12,037 nt of DNA from Campylobacterales bacterium (GTDB lineage: Bacteria; Campylobacterota; Campylobacteria; Campylobacterales; QNZT01), in NCBI GenBank assembly GCA_027081495.1, contig JALWKJ010000195.1, positions 1 to 12,037 on the forward strand, read 5' to 3'. Numbering within the stretch: position 1 is the stretch's first letter; every line of letters starts with the position of its first letter. The position numbers and the translations under genes are program-made. Below, piece by piece: positions 1 to 6,515 of this stretch. Below the pieces are notes generated by a model, which saw only the letters and a list, made by a program, of their open reading frames with translations, did not search any database and had not been told where the DNA came from.

Positions 1-286
1 AAATGGAAGCGCGCATCTTTCTTACTATGTCGTATTTTGCCGTCGTATCGTTTATGGTTGTCGAGTCGATAGAGGCTTGCTTGTTTTCAAATTCGTATTT
101 TGCGCCGAGATTTTCCAAAAGTTTTAACATCGTGTATATATCGTTTACGGGGGGCAGGTTGTTTATTCGAACTTTTCGGTTTGACAATATAGTAGATGCA
201 AGAAGCACGAGAGCGGAGTTTTTAGCTCCGTCTATCGTGACGCTTCCTTTAAGAGTATTGTTTCCCTCTATCTCTAAATAGTCCAA
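1..286 (-). CDS. murA: UDP-N-acetylglucosamine 1-carboxyvinyltransferase, N-terminal part (cut by window edge)
   Basis: MurA transfers enolpyruvate from PEP to UDP-GlcNAc in the cytoplasm, the first committed step of peptidoglycan precursor synthesis. Only the first 95 codons are present; the rest lies beyond base 1. The protein starts LDYLEIEGNNTLKGSVTI and continues with the GAKNSAL motif, giving the conserved Lys22-Asn23 pair of the active site. It then has a LPPVNDIYTML segment and a YDIVRKMRAS segment near residues 85-94, where the family has its substrate-binding arginine. The catalytic loop cysteine (about residue 115) is outside the window. I chose the TTG at 284-286 because AAGGAG (292-297) sits five bases upstream and the resulting N-terminus matches the family; no ATG fits. 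The gene follows hemW on the same strand after 113 bases that hold a promoter-like box and a strong inverted repeat. The family call is secure. Confidence 0.93.
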   Translation of the reverse strand, partial: MDYLEIEGNNTLKGSVTIDGAKNSALVLLASTILSNRKVRINNLPPVNDIYTMLKLLENLGAKYEFENKQASIDSTTINDTTAKYDIVRKMRASI

Positions 287-308
287 AATATCTCCTTGGC
301 TAAAAATA

Positions 309-382
309 GAGTCCTCTGAAAAATGATGCTTCCGTCAAACGGCTGTAGATGTTGTTCTAGAATCATATTTTTCAGAGGACTC
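309..382. repeat. Perfect 16-bp inverted repeat between hemW and murA (possible structured leader or terminator)
   Basis: The arms GAGTCCTCTGAAAAAT (309-324) and its exact complement (367-382) enclose 42 bases. Pairing can extend by GAT/ATC past a two-base bulge, and the loop holds a small CCGT/ACGG hairpin. Read on the minus strand, the stem is followed by TATTTTTA and then the murA ribosome binding site. It could therefore be an intrinsic terminator for hemW, an attenuator-like leader of murA, or a short RNA made from the TATAAT box at 392-397. AATA flanks both ends (305-308 and 383-386), so a 74-bp miniature inverted-repeat element with 4-bp target duplication is another reading, although such short AT-rich matches are easily chance. 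I do not recognise a known RNA family. Confidence 0.7.
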
Positions 383-391
383 AATAAAAAG

Positions 392-397
392 ATTATA
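392..397 (-). promoter_or_regulatory. Candidate -10 box for murA transcription
   Basis: The minus strand reads GGATATAATC just after the hemW stop codon, giving a perfect TATAAT. A start 6-8 bases downstream would fall near 384-386, right at the edge of the inverted repeat at 309-382, so the transcript would open with that repeat. No convincing -35 is visible, which is usual for Campylobacterota vegetative promoters. Because the box is AT-rich and next to a stop codon, chance is possible. Confidence 0.5.
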
Positions 398-399
398 TC

Positions 400-1455
400 C
401 TAACTCAGTATATAAAGAGCTATCTCGTCGCTTATGAAAAAATCTCTATTATATATCCTATCTTTTTGCATATATATCTTTTTTTCGGTTATGAGATCGA
501 AAATCTTTCGCATCTGCGATTTTGAAAAGATAGAGATATCGACGCCGACGACGCTTCTAAGTCCAAGCAGGGTTTTTTCCGTTACGATATCTTCTTCGTT
601 TAAATTTTCTATCGTCGTAAATGTAGGGTCGGTTATATATTTTTCAACGCTTTTGTGGGGATAGAATCTTCTTTTTTTCATAAAGCCGACCGCTCCGCCG
701 CCTATTCCTATATAATCTTTATATCGCCAGTAGCCTAGATTGTGTTTTGATTCGTATGTGCCGAAATTTGAGATTTCATACTGTCTAAAACCTCTTTTTT
801 TCAAATTTTCGCTAAACCAAAAAGCGATATTTTCATCATCTTTTTTTACCGATGGCATCTTAAAAAAAGGGGTGTTTTCTTCTATCGTCAAAGAGTAGGC
901 GCTTATATGATTTATAGGAAGATCAAACGAGGTATTTATATCCTCGTTCAAAAGATCTCTCGTATCGAGATTCGTGCCGTAGAGCAGATCTAGCGAGATA
1001 TTTAAAAAGCCGCTTTTATGAGCGTTTTTTATCGCCGTTTGCGCGGCTTGCGGGGTATGGTTTCGTCCCAAAAATTTAAGTTTTTTTTCATTGAAACTCT
1101 GTACGCCGAAGCTAATACGGTTGACGCCCAGAAATCGCATCTTTTCCAGCCATTTTAGCGAAGCCGAATTCGGGTTTGCTTCAGTCGTTATTTCGGCGTC
1201 TTTTTTTAAAAAAGGTTCGATTTTTTTAAAAAAAGGCTTATATAAAGACGCCTCTACGCAACTTGGCGTGCCTCCTCCGATGAAAAGAGTCTCTATATCG
1301 TATCTATTTACTTCAAACCTTTTGAGCTCGAAATCCAGTTGTTTTAAAATGGATTGCATATATGCTTTTTGAGTATGATGCAGCGTCGTATATGAGTTGA
1401 AAGAGCAGTAGAAACATTTGCTGTCACAAAAAGGTATGTGAAGATACAGGAGCAA
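400..1455 (-). CDS. hemW: Heme chaperone HemW (HemN-like radical SAM protein)
   Basis: This 351-residue radical SAM protein belongs to the HemN-like group now called HemW, which binds heme and passes it to target proteins rather than oxidising coproporphyrinogen. The cluster motif is C10-DSK-C14-FY-C17, followed by Ser18-Phe19. True HemN oxidases carry a fourth cysteine directly after this motif, while HemW has a phenylalanine, as here. GGGTPS (about 60-65) and SFGVQSF (about 115-121) are the usual SAM-barrel motifs. The C-terminal HemN-type domain includes LLGLRSVVGVDIS. Length is normal for Campylobacterota HemW. The start is a TTG at 1453-1455, two residues before the conserved YLHIPFC, with AAGG just upstream. 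It is divergent from rppH and lies upstream of murA on the same strand. Older annotations call this family oxygen-independent coproporphyrinogen III oxidase; the residue pattern argues against that. Confidence 0.92.
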   Translation of the reverse strand: MLLYLHIPFCDSKCFYCSFNSYTTLHHTQKAYMQSILKQLDFELKRFEVNRYDIETLFIGGGTPSCVEASLYKPFFKKIEPFLKKDAEITTEANPNSASLKWLEKMRFLGVNRISFGVQSFNEKKLKFLGRNHTPQAAQTAIKNAHKSGFLNISLDLLYGTNLDTRDLLNEDINTSFDLPINHISAYSLTIEENTPFFKMPSVKKDDENIAFWFSENLKKRGFRQYEISNFGTYESKHNLGYWRYKDYIGIGGGAVGFMKKRRFYPHKSVEKYITDPTFTTIENLNEEDIVTEKTLLGLRSVVGVDISIFSKSQMRKIFDLITEKKIYMQKDRIYNRDFFISDEIALYILS

Positions 1456-1485
1456 TTTTAACCTTTTTTGAAATTTTTTTTGGGT

Positions 1486-1491
1486 AGTATA
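1486..1491 (-). promoter_or_regulatory. Candidate extended -10 box for hemW
   Basis: The minus strand reads TGATATACT, that is TATACT preceded by TG one base upstream, an extended -10. Transcription would start near 1479 and give a leader of about 25 bases with an AAGG site before the TTG start of hemW. The box overlaps the candidate rppH -10 on the other strand, so the two divergent promoters probably compete or are fired alternately. This is inferred from sequence only. Confidence 0.45.
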
Positions 1492-1493
1492 TC
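1488..1493 (+). promoter_or_regulatory. Candidate promoter of the rppH-lysC-hobA-holB-folP-aguB cluster
   Basis: TATATC follows two long T-tracts (1463-1468 and 1474-1481) about ten bases apart, the periodic pattern typical of Campylobacterota vegetative promoters. A start near 1500 would give a leader of about 20 bases with a purine-rich ribosome binding site, GAGAGGGG (1508-1515), five bases before the ATG of rppH. The -10 match is only moderate, so its exact position is uncertain. Confidence 0.4.
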
Positions 1494-1520
1494 ATGAAAA
1501 AATATTAGAGAGGGGTTGGT

Positions 1521-1997
1521 ATGTCAAAGGTAAAAAAGTACAGACCGAATGTGGCAGCCGTGATCCTTTCACCCAAATACCCTCTGTGTTGTGAGATATT
1601 TGTCGCAAATAGGAGCGATTTTCGCGATGATGTATGGCAGTTTCCGCAAGGCGGAATAGACGAAGGAGAAAATCCCAGACAAGCTCTTTATAGGGAACTT
1701 CTCGAAGAGATAGGCACGAAAGATGTAGAGATACTTTCGGAATATCCGGAGTGGTTAAGTTACGATTTTCCCAACAAAGCGACAAAAAAAAGATATCCGT
1801 ACGACGGACAGACTCAAAAATATTTCCTCGTCAAGTTAAAATCCGACGCAAAAATCGAGTTGAATACGAAAATACCAGAGTTCAAAGAGTATCGGTTTGT
1901 AGCAAGAGACGAGCTTTTCGATTATGTAACGCATATGAAAAAACCGATATATAAAAAAGTACTCGACTTTTTTCAAAAAGAGGGTTTTTTATCTTAA
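1521..1997 (+). CDS. rppH: RNA pyrophosphohydrolase (Nudix family)
   Basis: RppH removes pyrophosphate from the 5' triphosphate of mRNAs and so opens them to decay; the same family hydrolyses dinucleoside polyphosphates. The 158-residue protein opens with YRPNVAAVIL and has VWQFPQGGIDEGE just before a complete Nudix box. The box runs from Gly44 through Glu50, the REL motif at 58-60 and the Glu62-Glu63 pair to Gly65, so all metal-binding glutamates are kept. The WLSYDFP and GQTQKYFLVKL segments are typical of RppH and not of generic Nudix proteins. The ATG at 1521 has a strong GAGG site upstream. The gene opens the cluster and is followed by lysC after 18 bases. The C. jejuni counterpart, as I recall, also sits between hemW and lysC. 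A role mainly as a dinucleoside polyphosphate hydrolase (NudA/NudH) is possible. Confidence 0.93.
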   Translation: MSKVKKYRPNVAAVILSPKYPLCCEIFVANRSDFRDDVWQFPQGGIDEGENPRQALYRELLEEIGTKDVEILSEYPEWLSYDFPNKATKKRYPYDGQTQKYFLVKLKSDAKIELNTKIPEFKEYRFVARDELFDYVTHMKKPIYKKVLDFFQKEGFLS

Positions 1998-2015
1998 GAT
2001 GAGGATTGCAAATAT

Positions 2016-3230
2016 ATGCTTATAGTACAAAAATACGGGGGCACGAGCGTCGGAAGCCTCGAGCGCATAGAAAATGTGGCAAAAAGGGTCGCGAAAACGA
2101 AAAAAGAAGGTCATGGGGTAGTCGTAGTAGTTTCGGCAATGAGCGGCGAGACGAACAAATTGATAGATTTCGCTCATCATTTTAGTAAAAATCCCTCGCC
2201 TCGTGAAATGGATCTGCTTTTAAGCGCGGGAGAGAGAGTAACAAGCGCTCTTCTTTCCATCGCGCTTTTGGAAAGAGGGTATGACGCTATAGCGCTTACC
2301 GGAAGGCAGGCGGGTATATATACAAACAGCGTGCACACCAGCGCTAGAATCGACAAGATCGACACGAAAGCGATAAATAAACATCTTCAAGACGGTAAGA
2401 TCGTAGTTATCGCCGGTTTTCAGGGCATAACGAAAGAGAGCGAAGTTTCTACCTTGGGGCGCGGAGGAAGCGATCTGAGCGCGGTTGCGATCGCGGGAGC
2501 GATAAAAGCCGATCTTTGCGAGATTTATACGGATGTTGACGGTGTTTATACTACCGATCCCAGGATTGAAAGACGGGCGAAAAAGATAGATAAAATATCA
2601 TATGACGAAATGCTTGAATTCGCTTCTATGGGGGCGAAAGTTTTGCAAAACAGATCGGTGGAGCTTGCAAAAAAACTCAATGTAAATCTTGTAACAAGAA
2701 GTAGTTTTAACGATAATGAAGGTACACTTATCACAAAGGAAGACAATATAATGGAACAACCAATCGTCAGCGGCGTAGCGCTTGATAAGAATCAGGCAAG
2801 AATCACTCTTCGAAACATAAAAGACGAGCCGGGAATAGCGGCAAAGATTTTCTCTAAATTGGCGCAGAGCAACATAAATGTCGATATGATTATTCAAAAT
2901 GTCGGTCAAGACGGCACGGCGAACATCGGTTTTACGATACCCGAAAACGAACTTGAAAAAGCAAAAAGCGTTTTAAAGGAACTCGACGCTTCAGAAGATA
3001 CGGAGTTTGATTCAAATATCGCGAAAGTTTCGATTGTAGGGGTCGGTATGAAATCCCATAGCGGAGTGGCAAGCAGGGCTTTTAGCGCTTTGGCGAACGA
3101 TAATATAAATATAGAAATGATAAGTACGAGCGAAATAAAAATCTCTATGATCGTCGCTGAAAAATACGGCGAACTCGCCGTTCGCATACTGCATGAGGCT
3201 TACGGACTTGACGACAGACACCCGGCCTAA
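2016..3230 (+). CDS. lysC: Aspartate kinase (monofunctional, with C-terminal ACT domains)
   Basis: Aspartate kinase phosphorylates L-aspartate, the first step towards lysine, diaminopimelate, threonine and methionine. The 404-residue protein begins with the KYGGTSVGS nucleotide-binding motif (Lys6 to Ser14). It continues with GRGGSDLSA (148-156) and TDVDGVYTTDPR (172-183), closing the amino acid kinase domain at about residue 240. Two ACT domains follow (about 255-400), as in lysine- or threonine-sensitive enzymes; there is no homoserine dehydrogenase part. The start ATG has only a modest AGGA (2002-2005) upstream. By contrast, a good AAAGGAAG precedes an in-frame ATG at codon 246, listed separately. 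The 3' end overlaps hobA by 38 bases. Function and boundaries are secure. Confidence 0.96.
   Translation: MLIVQKYGGTSVGSLERIENVAKRVAKTKKEGHGVVVVVSAMSGETNKLIDFAHHFSKNPSPREMDLLLSAGERVTSALLSIALLERGYDAIALTGRQAGIYTNSVHTSARIDKIDTKAINKHLQDGKIVVIAGFQGITKESEVSTLGRGGSDLSAVAIAGAIKADLCEIYTDVDGVYTTDPRIERRAKKIDKISYDEMLEFASMGAKVLQNRSVELAKKLNVNLVTRSSFNDNEGTLITKEDNIMEQPIVSGVALDKNQARITLRNIKDEPGIAAKIFSKLAQSNINVDMIIQNVGQDGTANIGFTIPENELEKAKSVLKELDASEDTEFDSNIAKVSIVGVGMKSHSGVASRAFSALANDNINIEMISTSEIKISMIVAEKYGELAVRILHEAYGLDDRHPA
2735..2753 (+). promoter_or_regulatory. Internal ribosome binding site and ATG inside lysC (possible separate regulatory subunit)
   Basis: AAAGGAAG (2735-2742) lies eight bases before an in-frame ATG (2751-2753, Met246), exactly at the junction of the kinase and ACT regions. 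Translation from here would give a 159-residue protein (2751-3230) starting MEQPIVSGVALDKNQARITL, which holds both ACT domains only. Bacillus subtilis aspartokinase II and the Corynebacterium enzyme make such a beta subunit in frame and assemble as alpha2beta2. The site is clear in the sequence; its use is inference. Confidence 0.5.
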
Positions 3231-3780
3231 AGATTTTTCTAGCTGGACGCTGGAGCAGATTCGATCAAAAGGTTCCTCTCTTAGCTGGATGCAAGAGAGA
3301 CGATTTGACTGGGTCGCGATTGCGGCGGTTGCGATTGAGCGGCTTATGAGCGCAAAAACGCTTCTTCTGATAACCGATAGAGAGAGGGAGTGGTTTGCCA
3401 GATATACGCTTTCAAGACTAAATAAGTTCGATACGCAAAGACCTCTTTTGCCTATTATCTCCTTGGGAACTATCTTCCCCTATCTGGATAAGATAAACGA
3501 TAGCGAACAGTTAAAAATTCTTGAAGATATGCTCTCTTTGGCATTTCCAAACGATCATATGTTTTTTTATATCGGAAAAGGAAACGATCCGAGAGCTCAG
3601 ATAGCAAAAAGCAAAAGCGATTCTCTTCTATGGCTTTTGGACGAGACGGCGCAAAACTCTTTTTCGCTTAGTTCAAAAGATGAAGATCTCGATATTAAAT
3701 TGATTCAGCTTCTAATGCTTTTTGATAAAAGTATAGACGCCGTACTATTTTGCGAGGTAGATATTCAAAGCGTGTTATGA
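3193..3780 (+). CDS. hobA: HobA, DnaA-associating replication initiation factor
   Basis: HobA is a Campylobacterota protein that tetramerises and binds DnaA domains I-II, helping DnaA assemble at oriC; it is a structural relative of DiaA. The 195-residue product shows the order I recall from Helicobacter pylori HobA: a SSWTLEQIR start region, a WMQERRFDWVA segment, TLLLITDREREWFARYTLS (about 56-74), RPLLPII (83-89), a FFYIGKG strand and a SLLWLLDE helix. The position between lysC and holB also agrees with Campylobacter. The ATG at 3193 overlaps lysC by 38 bases and has no clear ribosome binding site. A TTG at 3208, with GAGG (3195-3198) upstream, would give an N-terminus closer in length to H. 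pylori HobA and may be the real start. The stop overlaps the ATG of holB. Confidence 0.85.
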   Translation: MRLTDLTTDTRPKDFSSWTLEQIRSKGSSLSWMQERRFDWVAIAAVAIERLMSAKTLLLITDREREWFARYTLSRLNKFDTQRPLLPIISLGTIFPYLDKINDSEQLKILEDMLSLAFPNDHMFFYIGKGNDPRAQIAKSKSDSLLWLLDETAQNSFSLSSKDEDLDIKLIQLLMLFDKSIDAVLFCEVDIQSVL

Positions 3781-4391
3781 GTAATTCAAAAATAGTCGTC
3801 TGTAGTGATCTCGAGTTTGCCGCCTCTAAGGTATTGCAGAGTTTAGAAGATGAAATAGTCAAGACTTTTTTCGCGGATGAATTTAAAGTACAAGACGCCT
3901 CGGCCGTTATAAAAGAGGCGTATATCGCGGAACAGAGAGAAAAAGTTTTGGTTTTGTCCGCTTTGGAGTATAATGTTTATGCTCAAAACGCTCTTTTAAA
4001 GCTTTTTGAAGAACCTCCCGAAGATACGAGGTTTATTCTTATAACCCGTTCCAAAAACTCGCTTTTACCGACTATAAGATCCCGAATGCCTTCAGAAATT
4101 TTAAAAACGCAAAAGAGTCAAGCCCGACTCGATCTTGATATATCGAAACTAGATCTTGCAACGATATATTCATTTTTGAAAAAACATCAAAATATGAAAA
4201 AAGAGGAGCTTTTAAGAACTATTGAAGAGCTTTTTATTCAATGCAGCGTTGAAAATCGCATCTTGTTTACGCAAAGCGAACTTGAATTGTTCGATAAAAC
4301 ATACGAGCTTGCGCAGTTGAACACTAGGGCGCAAAATATTTTATCTTTACTGCTTCTTACGATATATGAAGCGAAAATGAGAAGCGGATGA
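3777..4391 (+). CDS. holB: DNA polymerase III delta-prime clamp-loader subunit
   Basis: Delta-prime is the stator subunit of the clamp loader that places the beta sliding clamp on DNA. The 204-residue protein carries the family core: VLVLSALEYN (57-66), then AQNALLKLFEEPPEDTRF (69-86) and the sensor-1 and arginine-finger region ILITRSKNSLLPTIRSR (87-103). No P-loop (Walker A) is visible, in keeping with delta-prime and unlike DnaX. At about 200 residues it is much shorter than E. coli HolB (334), lacking the N-terminal zinc-binding part; short forms are usual in this phylum. I chose the ATG at 3777, which forms an ATGA overlap with the hobA stop, in preference to an in-frame ATG at 3750 that lies deep inside hobA. 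It in turn overlaps folP by ATGA, so translation is likely coupled. Confidence 0.85.
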   Translation: MSNSKIVVCSDLEFAASKVLQSLEDEIVKTFFADEFKVQDASAVIKEAYIAEQREKVLVLSALEYNVYAQNALLKLFEEPPEDTRFILITRSKNSLLPTIRSRMPSEILKTQKSQARLDLDISKLDLATIYSFLKKHQNMKKEELLRTIEELFIQCSVENRILFTQSELELFDKTYELAQLNTRAQNILSLLLLTIYEAKMRSG

Positions 4392-5533
4392 GAGTCATAA
4401 AACTTGATTCTTTAAGCGATTTTAAAAAACTTTTAAGGCTTGTCGGCTCGACCAAAGAGGGAATAGAGATCATGAAGAAAAAGATGAAAATAGAGCTTTT
4501 TTATATAAAAGATCTCAAAACCCCCGCCGCAAATATTTTAAAACAAGACGCTCTTTCGGTAGGAGCGGAATTGGCGGTTGAGAAAAATACGATATTGTGC
4601 AAAAACGAAACCGTCGATTCCATCTTGATAGTAAACGAAAAACAGCGTGAAGCGTTGATAAAGAAGGAGAAAATCCAGCCGTTTGGTTTAAAAGAGTTGT
4701 CGGTCGTTTTGGATTCTTTCAAACCAAAAGAAGATAAAAAAGTCGAAATCATGGGAGTAATAAACGCCAATGACGACAGTTTTTATATAAAGAGTCGTTT
4801 TAAAGATAAAAAAGGCGTGGATAAGATCATGCAAATGGTTGAAGAGGGCGCCGATATTATCGATATAGGCGGCGTTTCTTCAAGACCCGGTTCATCTTCC
4901 GTGAGTGAAGAAGAGGAGCTTTTGAGGATTAAGACTCTCATCGATGTATTGTATGAAAAAAAGATTTATGAAAGAGTAAATTTGAGTATCGACTCTTATG
5001 CTCCAAAGCCCATAGCTTACGCGCTTGAAAGAGGTTTTAAGATAGTAAACGATATCACCGGTTTGCAAAATGACGAAGTATGCAAATTGTGCGCTCGTTT
5101 TAATGCTAAAGCCGTGATCATGCATATGCAAAAAAATCCAAAACAGATGCAGCAAAACCCGACATACGATCATGTGATAACCGATATCGACGATTTTTTT
5201 TACCAAAGAATCGGCAAAGCTGAAAAATACGGCATAAAAGATATAATTTTGGATGTGGGGATAGGGTTTGGAAAAACGCTTGAACACAATTTGATTTTGA
5301 TAAAACATTTAAATCATTTTCTACATTTTAACCTTCCTCTACTCATAGGAGCTAGTCGTAAAAGCATGATTGACAAAATCGTTTCTTGCGATGTCAAGCA
5401 AAGGCTGCCCGGCACGATAGCGCTTCATTTAAAGGCGATAGAGCAGGGCGCGACGATAATAAGATGCCATGATGTAAAAGAGCATTATCAAGCTATAAAA
5501 GTTCAAAAAGCCCTTCAAGAGACGCTTATATGA
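4388..5533 (+). CDS. folP: Dihydropteroate synthase with long N-terminal extension
   Basis: FolP joins p-aminobenzoate to hydroxymethyl-dihydropterin diphosphate in folate synthesis and is the sulfonamide target. The catalytic barrel starts near residue 119: IMGVINANDDSF (121-132), DIGGVSSRPGS (159-169), SIDS (200-203), NDITG (221-225), MHMQ, LDVGIGFGKT (288-297), GASRKSM (321-327) and RCHDV (359-363). Asn126, Asp202, Asn221, Asp289, Lys325, Arg359 and His361 match known ligand positions. At 381 residues it is about 100 longer than E. coli FolP (282). The extra 118 residues at the N-terminus match no domain I recognise, but H. pylori and Campylobacter FolP are similarly long. The first motif differs from the common MGILNVTPDSF, and the usual DPG is DVG. 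ATGA overlaps with holB and aguB place it within one transcript. Confidence 0.93.
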   Translation: MRVIKLDSLSDFKKLLRLVGSTKEGIEIMKKKMKIELFYIKDLKTPAANILKQDALSVGAELAVEKNTILCKNETVDSILIVNEKQREALIKKEKIQPFGLKELSVVLDSFKPKEDKKVEIMGVINANDDSFYIKSRFKDKKGVDKIMQMVEEGADIIDIGGVSSRPGSSSVSEEEELLRIKTLIDVLYEKKIYERVNLSIDSYAPKPIAYALERGFKIVNDITGLQNDEVCKLCARFNAKAVIMHMQKNPKQMQQNPTYDHVITDIDDFFYQRIGKAEKYGIKDIILDVGIGFGKTLEHNLILIKHLNHFLHFNLPLLIGASRKSMIDKIVSCDVKQRLPGTIALHLKAIEQGATIIRCHDVKEHYQAIKVQKALQETLI

Positions 5534-6408
5534 AGATCGCTCTTATTCAACAAGAATACGCCGGAAGTAAAGAGCGAACGATTTTAAACAGCGTCGAGAT
5601 GATTGAAGAAGCCGCGGTAAAAGGCGCTGATGTCGTCGTTCTTCAGGAATTGCATCAAAGCGAGTATTTTTGCATAAACGAAGATAGCGATAAATTTTCT
5701 TATGCCGACGATTTTGAAAAAGACCTTCTCTTTTGGGGCGATATAGCAAAAAGAAACTCCATAGTTATCGTAACGACGCTTTTTGAAAAAAGAGCTCCGG
5801 GAATCTACCATAACAGCGCGATAGTTTTTGAAAAAGACGGAACGATAGCCGGCAAATACCGAAAAATGCATATACCCGATGATCCGGGATTTTATGAAAA
5901 GTTTTATTTTACGCCGGGAGACTTGGGTTTTAATCCGATCGACACGAGCGCCGGGAGGCTTGGCGTTTTAATCTGCTGGGATCAGTGGTTTTGTGAAGCG
6001 GCAAGGATCATGGCGTTAAAGGGAGCCGAAGTTTTAATTTATCCGACTGCTATCGGCTGGTTCGACGATGACGATGAAAAAGAGAAACAAAGACAGCTCG
6101 AGGCATGGATTACGATTTCGCGCTCTCATGCGATTTCAAACTCTCTTTTTGTCGTATGCGTAAACCGCGTGGGTAAAGAGTATGATAAATCAGGAGCGAT
6201 TGAGGGTATTCGTTTTTGGGGAAACTCGTTTGTCTGCGGTCCACAGGGGGAGTTTTTATGCAGGACGAACGAGAGTGAAGAAGTCGTAAAAGTAGTTGAA
6301 TTGGATATGAATAGATTAGATCAAGTAAGAGATATATGGCCGTTTTTCAGAGACAGAAGAATAGATTTCTACAAGGGGTTAAAAAAAAGATATATTTTTA
6401 AACCTTAG
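5530..6408 (+). CDS. aguB: N-carbamoylputrescine amidase (carbon-nitrogen hydrolase)
   Basis: This 292-residue nitrilase-superfamily protein most resembles AguB, which hydrolyses N-carbamoylputrescine to putrescine, CO2 and ammonia, the last step of the agmatine deiminase route to polyamines. The catalytic triad is visible as Glu40 (VVLQELHQSEYF), Lys112 (KYRKMHIPDDPGFYEKFYF) and Cys149 (GVLICWDQWF). The FYEKFYFTPGD stretch and the WFDDDDEKEKQRQ loop are features of the AguB branch. Length is as expected. It starts by ATGA overlap with folP and is the last gene of the cluster; no hairpin terminator is visible after the stop. Its usual partner, agmatine deiminase (aguA), is not in the window. 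Another amidase of the same superfamily cannot be fully excluded, but the match is good. Confidence 0.9.
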   Translation: MKIALIQQEYAGSKERTILNSVEMIEEAAVKGADVVVLQELHQSEYFCINEDSDKFSYADDFEKDLLFWGDIAKRNSIVIVTTLFEKRAPGIYHNSAIVFEKDGTIAGKYRKMHIPDDPGFYEKFYFTPGDLGFNPIDTSAGRLGVLICWDQWFCEAARIMALKGAEVLIYPTAIGWFDDDDEKEKQRQLEAWITISRSHAISNSLFVVCVNRVGKEYDKSGAIEGIRFWGNSFVCGPQGEFLCRTNESEEVVKVVELDMNRLDQVRDIWPFFRDRRIDFYKGLKKRYIFKP

Positions 6409-6459
6409 TGTGTAAAAACTACAAATAACTGACTAATTATCTACAAACAGGCAAAAAAG

Positions 6460-6465
6460 TATAAA
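6460..6465 (+). promoter_or_regulatory. Candidate -10 box for the Sel1-repeat gene
   Basis: TATAAA (6460-6465, within TATAAAATT) lies in a 107-base AT-rich gap after aguB. A start near 6472 would give a leader of about 44 bases containing the small inverted repeat at 6491-6513. No -35 is apparent. The lack of a terminator after aguB means read-through from the upstream cluster is also possible. Confidence 0.45.
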
Positions 6466-6490
6466 ATTAATTACTAATAAGCCGATTATC

Positions 6491-6513
6491 TGTTATCAAA
6501 ATAAAGGATAACA
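6491..6513 (+). repeat. Short inverted repeat over the ribosome binding site of the Sel1-repeat gene
   Basis: TGTTATC (6491-6497) is repeated in inverse as GATAACA (6507-6513), with nine bases between, two bases before the ATG at 6516. The ribosome binding site AAAGGA (6503-6508) lies in the loop and at the start of the second arm. A weak, AT-rich hairpin or a protein-binding operator are both possible; neither is proven. Confidence 0.4.
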
Positions 6514-6515
6514 TC

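Noticed and set aside
3..281. Open plus-strand frame of 92 codons at the left edge
   Set aside because: It lies opposite murA, whose translation on the minus strand matches the family without gaps.
274..366. Small minus-strand reading frame of 30 codons (ATG at 364-366) that overlaps the start of murA
   Set aside because: It has no ribosome binding site, and much of it is explained by the inverted repeat and the murA start region. A leader peptide is possible but nothing in the sequence supports it.
400..1455. Oxygen-independent coproporphyrinogen III oxidase (HemN) as the name for this gene
   Set aside because: The residue two places after the third cluster cysteine is phenylalanine, not the cysteine of true HemN, and the protein is about 100 residues shorter than HemN.
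3750..3776. Upstream ATG extending holB by nine residues
   Set aside because: It lies inside hobA without a ribosome binding site, whereas the ATG at 3777 forms the ATGA overlap seen at the next two junctions.
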